Below are positions 24,270 to 36,207 of a DNA stretch of 64,000 nucleotides, piece by piece. Every line of letters begins with the position of its first letter. The stretch's first letter is position 1. The stretch is from Dichetophora obliterata (Eukaryota > Arthropoda > Insecta > Diptera > Sciomyzidae), in contig OY986438.1 in assembly GCA_963920525.1 (NCBI GenBank), positions 191,214,962-191,278,961 on the forward strand, given 5' to 3'. Made by a program: the position numbers and the translations under genes. The notes beneath the pieces were generated by a model that saw only the letters and a program-made list of their open reading frames with translations, had not been told where the DNA came from and made no database searches.

Positions 24270-24744
24270 CAGAGTTTTAATTAAAACTTTCAAACAGTTC
24301 GGCATTTTTGTCGTCACTTACTGCAGCACGGTGTGTTCTAATACACCAAAGTTGATTTCGGTGCAGTCATCGAAATAACTTATAAAATATTTAGGCGTCA
24401 GAAAAACAATTACATTAGAAGTACCTACCAAAACACCACACATTTTTAAACATCCGACTTGTCATCAGCGCTAATGACGCGACAGACGGTGCGATAGCCT
24501 GAAAGCGAGAAAGTCAACACGTTTGAGCTTAAATAAACAGCTCAAAGGCCTGCTGAAATATAAGTTCAGCGGCAACTTAAATGCATTACGAATATTTTAC
24601 TTGGTTTACGACTTGTGTGAGCCAGTAAATTTACTACTTGTGTAGTAAAGTTAGCCAGTAAATTACGCAGCGACAGAGTGTCGCTGGGTAGCTTGAAGAG
24701 CTGCAAAATGAGGGGCTGACTGACTAACTGACTGTTCCGCCACA
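24270..24744 (-). repeat. LTR-like repeat, copy 2 (putative 3' LTR)
   Basis: Shares about 190 bp with copy 1 at 8.6 kb. Read minus, it starts TGTGGCGGAACAG at 24744, directly after a polypurine tract, as an LTR should. It is cut at 24269 by the CACTA-like terminus. Confidence 0.5.
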
Positions 24745-25300
24745 ATACTCTCTCCCCCCCTAGCGCTTAAGGCGCGATATGGCGAATCGCTGTGGCCTGC
24801 AAACTCGTCTACCGCTTCGGGTATGGACCGGCGATGAAAGTTAAGTGAACTTCGTCGATTGTTGATATGATGTCGCAGCGTTAGCGTTGGGTTTGCCAAA
24901 AGTCTGCTGTGCATTTCGTGAAGCTTTTGTTTTGGGTCCAGCGAGGCCCATCGGTGGGTCGAAAAATGTCACGACCTGTTTTGGACGGCTGGACGAGGAC
25001 TTTGCATGTCCCGCAATGTCCAACGGTGGGTCGGAAAATGTCACGACCTTTCTTGGACGGTTGAACGACCAAATTGGTTCGAGTGTAAGGTGTTAAGTAG
25101 AGGAGCTTTATTGTAGCGGCAAAGCTTGTCTTCGCTATAGCTAGCTTCTTGCCGACTTGAACAGAGTCCCAGGCAAGAAGATAAGTTTAAAAATCAAAAC
25201 AAGGCAGAGAAGGACTGGCGACTTGAATTGCTAATTAAGTTCTCGTGGCCAAGGCTGGCCTTTTATATCATTTACACACTGTTATACTTAAAATCTGATT
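24745..25300 (-). mobile_element. LTR-retrotransposon remnant: 5' LTR end, leader and polypurine tract
   Basis: On the minus strand there is a TATAAAAGG box (25259-25267), a polyadenylation-type AATAAAGC (25105-25112) and a leader. The leader contains two tandem copies of a roughly 70-bp segment with GGTCGTGACATTTTYCGACC (about 24955-25075). A G-rich polypurine tract follows (24748-24760) just before the putative 3' LTR. There is no gag or pol between leader and polypurine tract, so the body has been deleted. The assignment is from layout, not from homology. Confidence 0.45.
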
Positions 25301-26490
25301 CTATAGTTAATCTATGTAGAACTTCCGAGTTATTAAAACGCACATTTATTTGTTTTTATGCAATAAACAATTCATTTATTTTAATTTAATTTGCACCTTA
25401 ATGGCTATAACAAAACAAATGTACTTAAATTTAATTTGAGTGACCGATTACATTTTAATTGTAAGGAACTTGTTCCGTACGCGTCTCTTTTTAAACTGTT
25501 CGTTGTTCGTTTTTTGCGTTTGTTGTCTGCGTCGTTTCGTCCGTCCATTCGCTACTTTACAGTGTTGTCTATTTAATAGTGTTATCCGCTTCTTGTCAAA
25601 CGTCCAGAGTCAAACGTTGCATGATCGTTCGTCAGTCTGCCAGGTTGATTTCCCACATCTTTATTTACCAATTGAAGATACTTATTATTATTATTCCGTT
25701 TCATTCTCGCACTTGAATTTGAATCACCAGAAGGATTAAAATTTCATATTTTTGGGTTGACGAATGAAAAGCATTCGCATACATTGCGCGCAAGTCGATA
25801 GTGCAGTGTTAGCATATTTGTCAGTCAATGCATTGCTGCTTCTTTACATATGCGATAAAATGAAACCCAGTGGGCAAATGCAGCAGTCCGAAGGCCTTTA
25901 AACAGGCCTGTATTTGCATGCGATAGCCCTTACACTTTCCTTGTAAGCGCCTTTGTATTGTTTGTATGAAACGAGAAAATTTGTCAATACTTCCGTAATC
26001 GCTATGCTCAAAAAAAGCGCTTCAGAAAGGTCTTTTTTGACAATGCATTTTTTAAGTACTATTTTCATAAGGCCTTTTTATTGCACTTCATATGCTATGC
26101 CTTGAAAAGGTGCTCTCTCAGCAGGTCTTTAAAATAGCCTTGATTCGTTTATATTACACATGCCTTTTGCACTCCTTGTATTTTTTTTATGTAATCGGAA
26201 CATTTTTAATCAACTTCTGCATTCCTTACTACAGCGCTATCAAACGCTGTAAGCAGCGCTTTTTCCAAGAAAGCTTTCATGCATACTTACTGCGTGATAA
26301 TTGGTTTTTAAATCCATTTGATTAAAAATCATTACACATTTTATAGCATTAGTATGTACGTATATTTATAAAAACTTATAAATAATTTTTTCAGTTATTA
26401 TAAAACAATATTGTTAAAAAACTAAGAGATCATTTTCATTGAAAGTTAAGTTAGTTTAGTTAAGTTTCATCAAGGATGATATGATGTATT
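25301..26490. other. Non-coding stretch without recognisable gene
   Basis: AT-rich DNA with several open frames shorter than 100 codons that resemble no known family. Between 25870 and 26270 AGGCCT/GCGCTT-type hexamers recur (GGCCTTTA, AGCGCTT, AGGTCTTT), suggesting a degraded repeat. A similar run is seen at 30475-30565. Confidence 0.4.
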
Positions 26491-27032
26491 CATAAAGAGA
26501 ATACTGTCAGGAGCCAGAGTGGAAAAACGAAGTTTTATTTATAAAATTTTATTTAAATTTATTTCATCAATAGAACATAAAATGAATTAGCTTTTCCTCT
26601 TAACATTTCACGACTGACACTTTTTAAAAAACAAAGAAAAAAATCTCTATCTCAAGAATGACAAACTAAGGCATAGAACTGAAAGAAAGTAAATAAAAGA
26701 AAGTTAAAATGAGTTCCTATGCATTGCATATGAGTTCCTATGCATAGTAAGATCAGGGATGACAATACATAGGCGAATATGTTGAATGCGGCGAAAAATT
26801 GAACGCGGTGTGGTCGAGCAGAAGATCAAAATATGTCTTTTCGCGCACTCGATTCAAGTAGCTCGAAGTTGTTTACCTGTAAATAAATCTTTTCAAGCAA
26901 CTTCAATCTACTTACTGAATCTACTTACTTGAATCGAGTACGCGAACAGACCTATTTTGTATTTTCTGCTCGACCACACCGCGTACAATTTTTCGCCGCA
27001 TTCAACATATTCGCCTATGTATTCTCTTTATG
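26491..27032. mobile_element. Fold-back/MITE element with an insertion in its left arm
   Basis: The arms are inverted repeats of roughly 100 bp. They begin CATAAAGAGAATAC at 26491 and end as the inverse near 27032, and include GGCGAATATGTTGAATGCGG and CGGTGTGGTCGAGCAGAA on both sides. The spacer is only a few tens of bases. No coding capacity. The left arm is split after GAGAATAC by a 260-bp insertion. Confidence 0.75.
26505..26764. mobile_element. 260-bp insertion, TGTCAGG..ATGAC(A), possibly a solo LTR
   Basis: The insertion begins TGTCAGGAGCC and ends GGGATGACA. It is flanked by AATAC (left 26500-26504; right overlapping the final A). TG..CA ends and a 4-5-bp duplication fit a solo LTR, but a small TIR element is equally possible. 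No gene inside. Confidence 0.55.
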
Positions 27033-27780
27033 ATATATTCTCTTTGGTTTCATGTAAAAATTGAAAATTTAAAATTACATCAAAATGTTACACAAATGTT
27101 ATTGTATTGTATTAGTTAAGGAAGAAAATAGGAATAAAGACCATTGTTTACATCAGTTACTTCATTGTCTTATTTTGAAGACATGTTTGTCTATAAAAGT
27201 GGTTTTTGGCTCTTCTAAACCCAAGATTGATTTCTTTGAGGTAGTTTTCTTTTGTAAAGATGTCCGATTTTATAGCTTCTGTAAAAACACGAAAAATTAA
27301 TTAAAAATTAAAACCCACAAATTACAACTTCAGGACCAAAAGTGGTTTAATCTTTTTTGTTTTTCATTATTAAAATTTTTAAGTAGGGACCGAAAATAAT
27401 TGTTATCAAAAGTATAACAATAAAAGTGTTATAACAGTTTAAAATGTTGTCCAATTTCCCTAATCGATTTTAATTATTATTTTCAAACGATTTCAACAGT
27501 CCCATAACAGTTATGTCCCTGTCTTTTTTTTTTTTTTTAAATAATCAAAGCATTATGATTATTGTTGCTTTTATTATAGTTTGTATTATTACTATTAGTC
27601 TTACATAGACATAGGACAATCTATGCCAAGTTAAATATAATACTCAACACTTAAGATAACATAAAGATAAACATATATCAACTATAAGTATACATTCACT
27701 ACATTTCGTATAATGTTACATTATTAGTGTTCATATGTATGTTAAAACTGTTACAATATCAATGATATTCTCGCGATCAA
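27033..27780. other. Non-coding AT-rich spacer
   Basis: No supported gene. A 71-codon frame at 27085-27300 has no recognisable motif. Confidence 0.4.
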
Positions 27781-30021
27781 CTATTCCTGATCTCCTTTTC
27801 TCAATCTTTCCTCATTTAATCGTTTAATTTTTTCAGCCAAGGATTCCTTTGGTTTAGATGTGTGAATTATAGGTGTATTTTGTTGGTTATGGGTTGTTTT
27901 TTTCGATGTTGATGGAACCTCATCAGGTATAGTACTTGATTGGATGTGTCCTTTACCAAATGGTATCCCCGGATTGGAACTAGTAACTACTGCCAAGATT
28001 TGCTGGACATTCTTATTTAGCATCATCAGTTGGTTAGGCACTTGCTGGAGATAGTCCATATGTTTGTCGACTTTTTGACCTACAGGTAGCTTTGACTTGT
28101 CATAGTTGTCTGATTCCATTATGAATTGAAGGTAATCGTTGTTTATTACACGTTGTATATCTATAAAAAATATATTCAATTTCTCCTCTCCCTCCTTTCG
28201 TAATGGTGCTTTTTTAAAGAGTGCCTTGTATGGATCTGTATTGATCTTGATTTTGTTGTACAGTGATAAGAATTTTGATGTAAATTTTGACTTTAATTCC
28301 AGGTATGTGTACTCAGCTGTGCACTGACTATCTGAACTATTGCCATGGTCAGAATCCTGAGATTCACTAGAATGTGTTAGCTTCTGTCTTTTCCTTGGTG
28401 TTTTACTCCTAGCGCCTGCTTCTGTCATCTTGAATCCCTCTAGTGCGCATGTGCACATGGTTTGTGAGCATATCTCACAAAGTGGAAGTATATCTCTATA
28501 ATCATTTATTTCCCTGGCTAACTGTTTATCGAGTGGATAGGCTTCAGTGTCACCTGATAGAGTTATTCCCATTGGATCTGGTTCCTGGAGTGATTTCTTA
28601 CGAAGATACTGGTTAGTTAAAGAACATAATGCTGCATAACCATCTTTTGTGTAATGGTTGGTGAAAGGTAAATGATCTTTTCCGCTTTTGCATGCATCGA
28701 TGTGTGTTGCTACTGATAAAAGAGGGTCACTTAGCTTGTGTTTCTTCCCCAACATTGTTTGTAACGTGTCTTTAAATGTATAGCAGTCTTTCATGTTCAA
28801 AATCCCTTTCGCACACAAATAACACAGTGACGCAATATTCAACTTTTTGACTCCAAACAAAAAATCACTTATCCCAGCCGAAAGTACTCGATGAGAGGAG
28901 AAAAGTAATTTCTGGATTTTGCTAGATTGGTTGCCGTTCGTTTTTTATAAGCTTCTATAGTTTTTTCGCCAAATTCGATTTTGAGCACTTTTTTGCAATT
29001 TTCTTCTATTTTTCGCATGGCCATAGCTCGAAAAATGCTGTGAATTTTTATTTGCAGTCTTGAGCAAAGTTGTAGCTCTTGACTTGGCCAACAAAAATGC
29101 TAAATGTATTAAATCGGAAAAATTTCATCTTCATGCTCAAAACCCCAAAAAAGTCGAAAAAATTACCACTTTTTTCACCGATTTTTTCCGTTTTTCGACT
29201 ACAGCTCTTGAACTATTGAAAATTTTACCAAACAATCAAGGGAAGAAATGTAGCCTATAAAATTATGAACAACTTTCCAGTACATACCAACTTCATACGA
29301 CCACTCCTTGATACGGATTTTGCAATTTTTTTATTTTATTTTCGTTTTTTATATACGTTTTTTTAAAAAACTATAGAGGCTCATAAAAAACGAACGGCAA
29401 CCAATCTAGCAAAATCCAGAAATTACTTTTCTCCTCTCCTCGAGTTCTTTCGGCTGGGATAAGTGATTTTTTGTTTGGAATTTTTGTGTTGTGTTGTGTA
29501 ATTATCAATAATACTCTGCGTGTTTTCCTCAACTTTATGATTTGTATCCAGGTATAGATGTATAAGTGGAGATAGTGATGTCACTGTGGGTTTTTTAATG
29601 TTGGGAGCTGTGTTTATGGAATTGATGGTTTTTGTGATCTGGTCCATGGTGTCTATGTTTTGGTTTAAGTCATTTAATTCTTAAAGAACTTACCAAATAA
29701 AATGTGGTCTATTTTCTGAAATTGCTTAAAAGATTTCTTGTTTTGAAGTCCATCGTAGTTATAATCCTGCAAAATGGATGGACCCAAAAGAGTTTTTAAA
29801 TTTTTAAACAAACCTCCACTTCTGATCATTTTTTTAACTGTATTTCTATTTTTTAGCTGTAAATAAAATATTAAGTATTGATTTATCAAAGTTACCTAAA
29901 TAAGACTTACTGCTGATTTTTCCACCCAACGATTGAAAGGACTCTTGCTTATTTTTATTTTGATTCGAAATATTTTTTTCATTTTTTTCGTCGTTATAAC
30001 AGCGGAATTTAGGTAGATCCA
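27781..30021 (-). pseudogene. Unrecognised multi-exon gene, split by a MITE
   Basis: Minus-strand pieces: a start MDLPKFRCYNDEKNEKN at 30021; a GTAAGT..CAG intron; LKNRNTVKKMIRSGGLFKNL with DYNYDGLQNKKSFKQF (29857-29690); a piece ending IIDNYTTQHKN before the MITE; and a 350-residue piece after it (28850-27781). That last piece contains a Cys-rich patch (CEICSQTMCTC), a basic stretch (KTPRKRQK) and a charged C-terminal coiled-coil-like tail. The second piece weakly recalls the DUF4806 region of insect proteins; I do not claim it. I do not recognise the family. There is a frame change near 29690. It could be a cargo or structural gene of a mobile element that ends at the Helitron-like terminus at 30350. 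Confidence 0.4.
28853..29478. mobile_element. MITE with terminal inverted repeats longer than 100 bp
   Basis: The arms start CCAAACAAAAAATCACTTAT at both ends and remain about 90 percent identical for over 100 bp, up to AGCTTCTATAGTTTTTT versus AGCCTCTATAGTTTTTT. The 626-bp element interrupts the unrecognised gene. A clear target duplication is not visible. The inner part has no credible gene. Confidence 0.75.
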
Positions 30022-30049
30022 TTGTTGTTACTCGAAAATATAGAAAAAT

Positions 30050-30350
30050 TTGTTAGTTATGTAAAAATAAGTAGTTGAGAAATTGGAATATTAAGGAAAG
30101 AAATTGTTAATAAAGAGTTTCATCAAAACTGTGCAAAAGAGGTATGAGAACAAACCTTATCACCGTCGTGCAAGCACAAAAAATAGGCATGGTTAAACTA
30201 TAATCACGCCCACTTCTCCGAAACAAAAAAATATGTGGTTGAGATTGGGCACACTGATCATTGTGAATTGCGGGTTGAATTATTTTCCTTACATAATAAA
30301 CACCCTAAATGTTATATTACCCCCGGGTGGCGCCGGGGATTCCAGCTAGT
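30050..30350 (+). mobile_element. Helitron-type 3' end
   Basis: The hairpin CCCCGG-GTGGCG-CCGGGG (30321-30338) is followed 7 bp later by CTAG and then T (30346-30350). This is the canonical 3' terminus of Helitrons: hairpin, about ten bases, CTRR, host T. The 5' TC end was not located and no Rep/helicase gene is present, so the element is non-autonomous or truncated. Left border arbitrary. Confidence 0.6.
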
Positions 30351-30820
30351 AATAATATAAATTTAGACATATTTCTAATATTTAAAACGTTCTATACAAT
30401 AAATAAAAACAGGTTACAACGCTCAATTAATCATCGCAGGGAAATAAGAAAAACTTCATTCCTTCCTTTTAATAGGTAGGCCTTTTAAAATCGCTTGTAG
30501 AAGTAGCGATGCTAGAAGCTGTATTGACTCCAAATAAAGCACTTTAAATAGGCCTTTTTTTTAGGAGGCCTAACAGAATTGCCCAGTTGGAATGCAGGGT
30601 CGGCAATGTGCACATGTGTGATCACACTACACTCTCACTTTTAAGAGAAAAATTAGGAGTTAAAATGTAAACACAAATTGGCGGCAACTGTAATAGTAGT
30701 GTTAGTGCGGCTACCTTTCACACCTCCAGCACACAGTGGCAACTCCCATTGCGACTTACTCAAGTGGATGTGACGTTAGTTGATACAACAGCCGTTCTAG
30801 TACTGTACCATCAGGCCTTG
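30351..30820. other. Spacer before the tandem array
   Basis: AT-rich with a GGCCTTTTAAAA/TAGGCCTTTTT stretch (30475-30565) like that near 25.9-26.3 kb. No gene. Confidence 0.4.
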
Positions 30821-32943
30821 AAGGATCATGAACAGATTAGGTGGGTCTGTTCCTGTGAATATAGGATTCACAAAAGAGCACTGGCTTTGAGCTGCAAATC
30901 TTTGGTAAGTCGAGCTAGTGTTTGCCTATAATCTTCGCGCAATTTGTGCTCGGTTTTATATGCAAACGGAGAAAAAGGAAAGCAAGAAAATATTTTTACC
31001 TAGTTTCTAATACGTAGCAACTTTTAATGTGTCTTTGTTATTTATTTTGAGCTAAAATAGCTTCACAGTTTTTTCTCCGTTTCTAATATGTAAAAACTTC
31101 CCTTAGCAAATAATTTTTAAGCTCAAATTGTGTAAAATTATCTTTATTTCGTCTCTTATACGTAAAAACTTCACAAAGACCGAAAATGGGAAAGTGGGAA
31201 AATTGTCTAGAAATCAATAAATCATATAAAGTTTATATATTTTCCGTTTTATTTATGTTAATAATATAAAACAATTTTTAAAAATTCCACTAAATTTAAT
31301 AAATCCCCAAACAAAACCGTGTACTCGGTAAAATATTTTTATTGCCGGCCTGGTGTAAATCAATTGGAATGACGGACTAATCGCTGTTTATAAAATAAAG
31401 ACAATATTCGTCACCGCGTTTGTTGTTTTTTTTTTACGCGAATGGCAAATAATTTTTTAATCAATTTTTGCAGAAGTCGACGGCAAAATGCACAAATCAC
31501 TGGATTTCAGCGCAAAGTTAACTTGTGCGCAAAGTCGTTGAATTTCGGCACGACAAAAATATGGCGCGCTTTTGAAAAGCTTTTCCTTGTTTTTAATATT
31601 TTTTATTTTTCTAATCAACTTCCTCACATTTTTCACCTTTTTTATTTATTATAATTTTCTATATAATTAACAAAAACACTTGCACAATGCACTTATATTA
31701 AATTGAGCCACATGAAAAATAAACCAATCAACTAACCTTTTTATCTAGTGGAGTTGATGGAATTGTTGCTTTTAAAAGATGTTAACAAGAAACAAAAGAT
31801 GTTTCCTTAGGCAAACTGAGGCTCGAAATGAACCAAGAACGGCTCCGGAAAGGCCATCAGACTCGAAGGATCATCCACAGATTAGGTGGGTCTGTTCCTG
31901 TGAATATTGGATTCACAAAAGAGCACTGGCTTTGAGCTGCAGAATCTTTGGTAAATCGAGCTAGTGTTTGCTTATAATATTCGCACAATTTGTGCTCGGT
32001 TTTATATGCAAACGGAGAAAAAGAAAAACAAGAAAATATTTTTACCTAGTTTCTAATACGTAGCAACCTTTAAAATGTTGCCTTGTTTTTTTTTTTTTGA
32101 GCTAAAAATTATTCACAGTTTTTTTCCGTTTCTAACATGTTGAAACTAATATGTAGAAATTTTTAAGCTCAAATTGGTTAAAATTATTTTTATTTCGTTT
32201 CTAATACGTAGAAACTTCACAAAGACCGAAAGTAAGTGGACTCTGTTAAAATGGGAAAGTGGGAAAATTGTCTAAAAACCAATAAATCATATAAAGTTTA
32301 TATATATTTTCCGTTTTTTTATGTTAATAATATAAAACAATTTCTAAAAATTCCACAAAATTTAAAAAATTCCCAAACAAAACCGTGTACTCGGTAAAAT
32401 ACTTTTATTGCCGGCCTGGTGTTTGTCAATTGGAATGACGGACAAATCGCTATTTTTTTTTTTTTTAAACGCGGACGGCAAATAATTTTTTAGTCAATTT
32501 TTGCAAAAGCCGGCAAAATTCACAAATTACTGGATTTCAACGCAATCTTAGCCTGTGCGTGAAGTCGTTGAATTTCGGCACAACAAAAAATATGGTGCGC
32601 TTTTGAAAAGATTTTCCTTGTTTTTAATATTTTTTCTATATTCTTTTCCTTACATTTTTCACTTTTTTATTTATTATAGTTTTCTATTTAATTAACAAAA
32701 TTACTTGCACAATGCACTTATATAAAATTGAGCCACTTGAAAAAAAATCAATCAACTTTTTTTATCTGGTGCGTTTTAAACGGTGCGTTTTAAAGATATT
32801 AAAAATGTGTCTTTTTCCTTTGGCAAACTGAGGCTCGAAATGAACCAAGAACGGCTCCAGAAAGGCGATCAGACTCGAAGGATCATAAATAGATTAGGTG
32901 GGTCTGTTCCTGTGAATATTGGATTCACAAAAGAGCACATACG

Positions 32944-35900
32944 CACAGTGGTCCGAATGGTCAATCTAGCTGGAATAAAGTAATAACTCCTGTTTGGGAG
33001 TATGTATAAACTGGAAATTTTTATGTATGAAATATATTGCCTTAATGCTGCTTCACACCAAAAATGGGCGGTATTGGCAAAGTGGGCGTGGTAATTCTCA
33101 TACATGGAAATTTTTAATTTTAAAAAACATCACCAAATTAATACCACATATAGATTATTTTATTTAGAGAAAAAAAATTAATATTTTTTTTGGCGGTCGG
33201 CCCAACTTCTTGAGATATGGGCCTCTAAAGCTTGAGCATATAATCGTCGATATCTCAGGTATTTTTGGTCTGATCAGGTTGAGGAGAATATCGTTACAAA
33301 GGTCATTTAAAACTCTACAAATCTGTGTGTCAATATATTAATTTTCATTAACCCATTGGGTGACAAATTACAAAAATATGTTTTTTTAACATCACATACT
33401 ATATTCAGAATCTGCATCACTTTCTGAATCGACTTGCGGCTCGTCTGGCATCACATCTGAAAGCAATAGTCTCACTTCTGCAGATAAAGGCTCTGCATTG
33501 CGCTTATGAAGAGATGGCTTTGTTGATAAAGAAGTTATAAGTGGATCCGAAGACAAAAGAAGATAGTGAAATAAATCATGCATAGTTTTCTCTCGAGACA
33601 TTTTTCGTGTATGATTTTCTCGTATATTCCTGAAATCCTTATTTCGGGATTCCAGGGCTTCTTCGGACAACATTCCAATAGGCAGTGCAGCATATTGTAT
33701 AATATCAGCGCCATGCAGAAGAATTTTGTGGACACTCGATGGCATGTAATACCACGAATACAATTGGACATATAGCTTTGCTGTGCCGAGCGCATACATT
33801 CGAAACGCTTCCACATTAATAGCAAAGCCGCAGGACATAGTGGCTAAAATCACTGCAAACCTTTTTATTAAACGTTCATCGACTCCAGTTATTGCTGAGG
33901 CAAGACTTGCTTGTTTGAAAAATCTTCTAGCCGTGTTACCGTCATTTGTTGTTCCACATCCCGGCTTGGGAATATCAACCAGCAAACCCATCTCTTTTCT
34001 AAGACGGTCAATTATAATTTTCTTTGTTGCCTCTTTCATGGCCTTATCGGAATCCCCTCTGGCTTGCCATTTTTGAATATTTAGGTTGTAGGCAATATGA
34101 AGGACACATTCAAAACATCTAATCCATGCGTGTAATGTGGACAGGCCATACTCATAAAGGCTTTCTTTAGACTGTAATTTTTCAAGTGCACTTATATCAT
34201 TCATAATTTTTGGTGAAGCTCCACAAATTCCACAACATTGGGAAGCAGCACTTGCGATTGTCGAGAATATTTTTCCATCAATCATTGTTAAATAAAACTT
34301 ATGGGTGACATTAATTACCACCCCTTCTTCACAGATTTCTGTTGGAACTATTGCAGCTATTTGAGCCTTTATTGCTTCAATTTCACTTGTAATTAGTGAC
34401 CTATTCTCTTTTTCATAAATAAGTTTGATTGGCCTACAAAATCTTACAGAAGATGGACGTGGATTATGCCAAATAATCTTATTATCATCTTTGAGTTGCA
34501 GAGGAACCAAACAAATTGCAAACAAGTATTCATCACTTTTATCTTTGTAACTGTCATGGAACATCTGCTTATATCGTGAATGCCCACTGCTACCATCACA
34601 ACCCCACTTATACGACAAAATAAGATTATCGCATTTGTGTTGTCTTAAAACTTCTTTTTGCTGCTTTAAAAGCCTTTTTGTAGTGTGATCTACCAAACTT
34701 TGTAAAGTCACTTCAGCCGATATTTCGGAAATCTTAACACCATTTCCTGGATAGCACTCGGCTTTGGCAGCCAAAAGTTTGTGGTACGATGGGAAGATGT
34801 CAGCATTATGATTTTTTACACCTGTACGCATCAGGGTATAAGTGCTTTTTGTGTATGCACCATCGATGTACAAAACTAAAGCCTCTTCGATTGTGTATGG
34901 TATGGGGTCTTTACAAAAAGAGTTAATTTTTTTTTTCATTATAGACACATTCGAAGGAGTGGAACAAACGGATTTAATAATATTCGCAGCATCTCTCTTT
35001 CCAGATTTATAGAGGCTTGTTCCAGCAGCAAAAGTTAATTCTTCAGGCGACCAACTCTCTGTTAAAGGTGCTACTTTCATTCGCTTTGCCCTCTCCCCTT
35101 GATATGAAAATTCCTTTGAAGGTCTCCCAGGCTTAGATGTTGACGGTCTCTCTAATGCTGTTTCTTCAAGAGATGTTGAAAAAGGAATTTTAGGTATAAC
35201 TAACATCTCATCTAACCAACTTTGATTGGAAGCCTCAAATACGACCCTTGTTCGATTGGCCTGCATCCATTTTTGTTTTAATATATATATAAACTTATGA
35301 ACAGATAGTTTCACATCTTTATAATAACTTTCGTTTCCTTCACTCTCAAGCCCAATCTTAGCGAAAACATACGTTATAACAGCGTCTGATTTTTTATTCT
35401 GATCTTTTTCATTCCTCCAAATATTGTACAGTACCTTCCTTGCAATCGGCATTTTTTACTGTAAGCAAGAAAAAAATCGTTTAGGCAAAAACTGGCAGCT
35501 GATTTCAAAAACAACAACACGCTGGCATCACACAGTTCACAAAACACCATAAACTTCACCTTGAGTCGGAGGCATTACCGTCTAAAACCTTAACACAACT
35601 TGGACAATGAAAAAAATTTCACGTACAGGACACTTATACACAACAATCAATTTTTATCGACACAAAATACCACATAGAACAAATAATATTAGTAATATTT
35701 ATTCATACCGTCTCCTTAAATAAATTTATCAACAAAAAATATTATTAAAACTCTTTTCAGATAGTTAACAATCACTTCACTCGTGGAATCAGAAATCGAC
35801 TGTGCTGTCAGTATTAAACCAGCAATGTAATTGCTTGTCTTTGAAACAATAATGCGAAGCTAATACCAAAAACTAAAGCAAAACAAATATACCGTTATGT

Positions 35901-36002
35901 ACTGTGGACACTTACCTATTATTTATCCAACAAATTTTTTGTTTACAACAATGTTGAAAAATTTAGTTTTTTCCGGCTAGATTGGTGTTTTGGACCACCG
36001 TG
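32944..36002 (-). mobile_element. Transib-4, complete element in the tandem array
   Basis: Ends CACAGTGGTCC (32944) and the inverse of CACGGTGGTCC (36002) extend to an imperfect 30-bp TIR that includes CAATCTAGC on both sides. The 5-bp duplication ATACG lies at 32939-32943 and 36003-36007. The uninterrupted unit at 45367-45371 has a single ATACG in the same context (GAGCACATACGTAGCAACTT), a paralogous empty site. Length 3059 bp. Confidence 0.95.
33392..35452 (-). CDS. Transib (RAG1-core-like) transposase, intact single-exon ORF
   Basis: A 686-residue open frame starting MPIARKVLYN. Order: an N-terminal MADF-like helical region (1-85), a GRPSKEFSYQGERAKRMK basic stretch (about 109-126), YKWGCDGSSGHSRYKQ with Asp286, MIDGKIF with Asp392, a CGICGASP zinc-type pair at 407-414, LHAWIRCFECVLHIAY (440-455), GCGTTNDGNTARRFF (498-512) and LSEEALESRNKDFR with the candidate Glu at 597-601. 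Asp-Asp spacing is 106, against 108 between D600 and D708 of RAG1. No intron, stop or frameshift, and both ends and the duplication are intact, so it is probably young. It has no introns, unlike Transib-1. Confidence 0.92.
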   Translation of the reverse strand: MPIARKVLYNIWRNEKDQNKKSDAVITYVFAKIGLESEGNESYYKDVKLSVHKFIYILKQKWMQANRTRVVFEASNQSWLDEMLVIPKIPFSTSLEETALERPSTSKPGRPSKEFSYQGERAKRMKVAPLTESWSPEELTFAAGTSLYKSGKRDAANIIKSVCSTPSNVSIMKKKINSFCKDPIPYTIEEALVLYIDGAYTKSTYTLMRTGVKNHNADIFPSYHKLLAAKAECYPGNGVKISEISAEVTLQSLVDHTTKRLLKQQKEVLRQHKCDNLILSYKWGCDGSSGHSRYKQMFHDSYKDKSDEYLFAICLVPLQLKDDNKIIWHNPRPSSVRFCRPIKLIYEKENRSLITSEIEAIKAQIAAIVPTEICEEGVVINVTHKFYLTMIDGKIFSTIASAASQCCGICGASPKIMNDISALEKLQSKESLYEYGLSTLHAWIRCFECVLHIAYNLNIQKWQARGDSDKAMKEATKKIIIDRLRKEMGLLVDIPKPGCGTTNDGNTARRFFKQASLASAITGVDERLIKRFAVILATMSCGFAINVEAFRMYALGTAKLYVQLYSWYYMPSSVHKILLHGADIIQYAALPIGMLSEEALESRNKDFRNIRENHTRKMSREKTMHDLFHYLLLSSDPLITSLSTKPSLHKRNAEPLSAEVRLLLSDVMPDEPQVDSESDADSEYSM

Positions 36003-36207
36003 ATACGTAGCAACTTTTAATATTAGGTAATTTTGAGCTAAAAATTGCTCAATTTTTTCCGTTTCTAATACGTAGAAACTTCCCTTAGCAAATAATTTTT
36101 AAGCTCAAATTGGTAAAATTGGTTCCAATAAATCATATAAAGTTTATATATTTTCCGTTTTATTTATGTTAATTAATAATATATAACAATTTTTAAAAAT
36201 CCCACTT

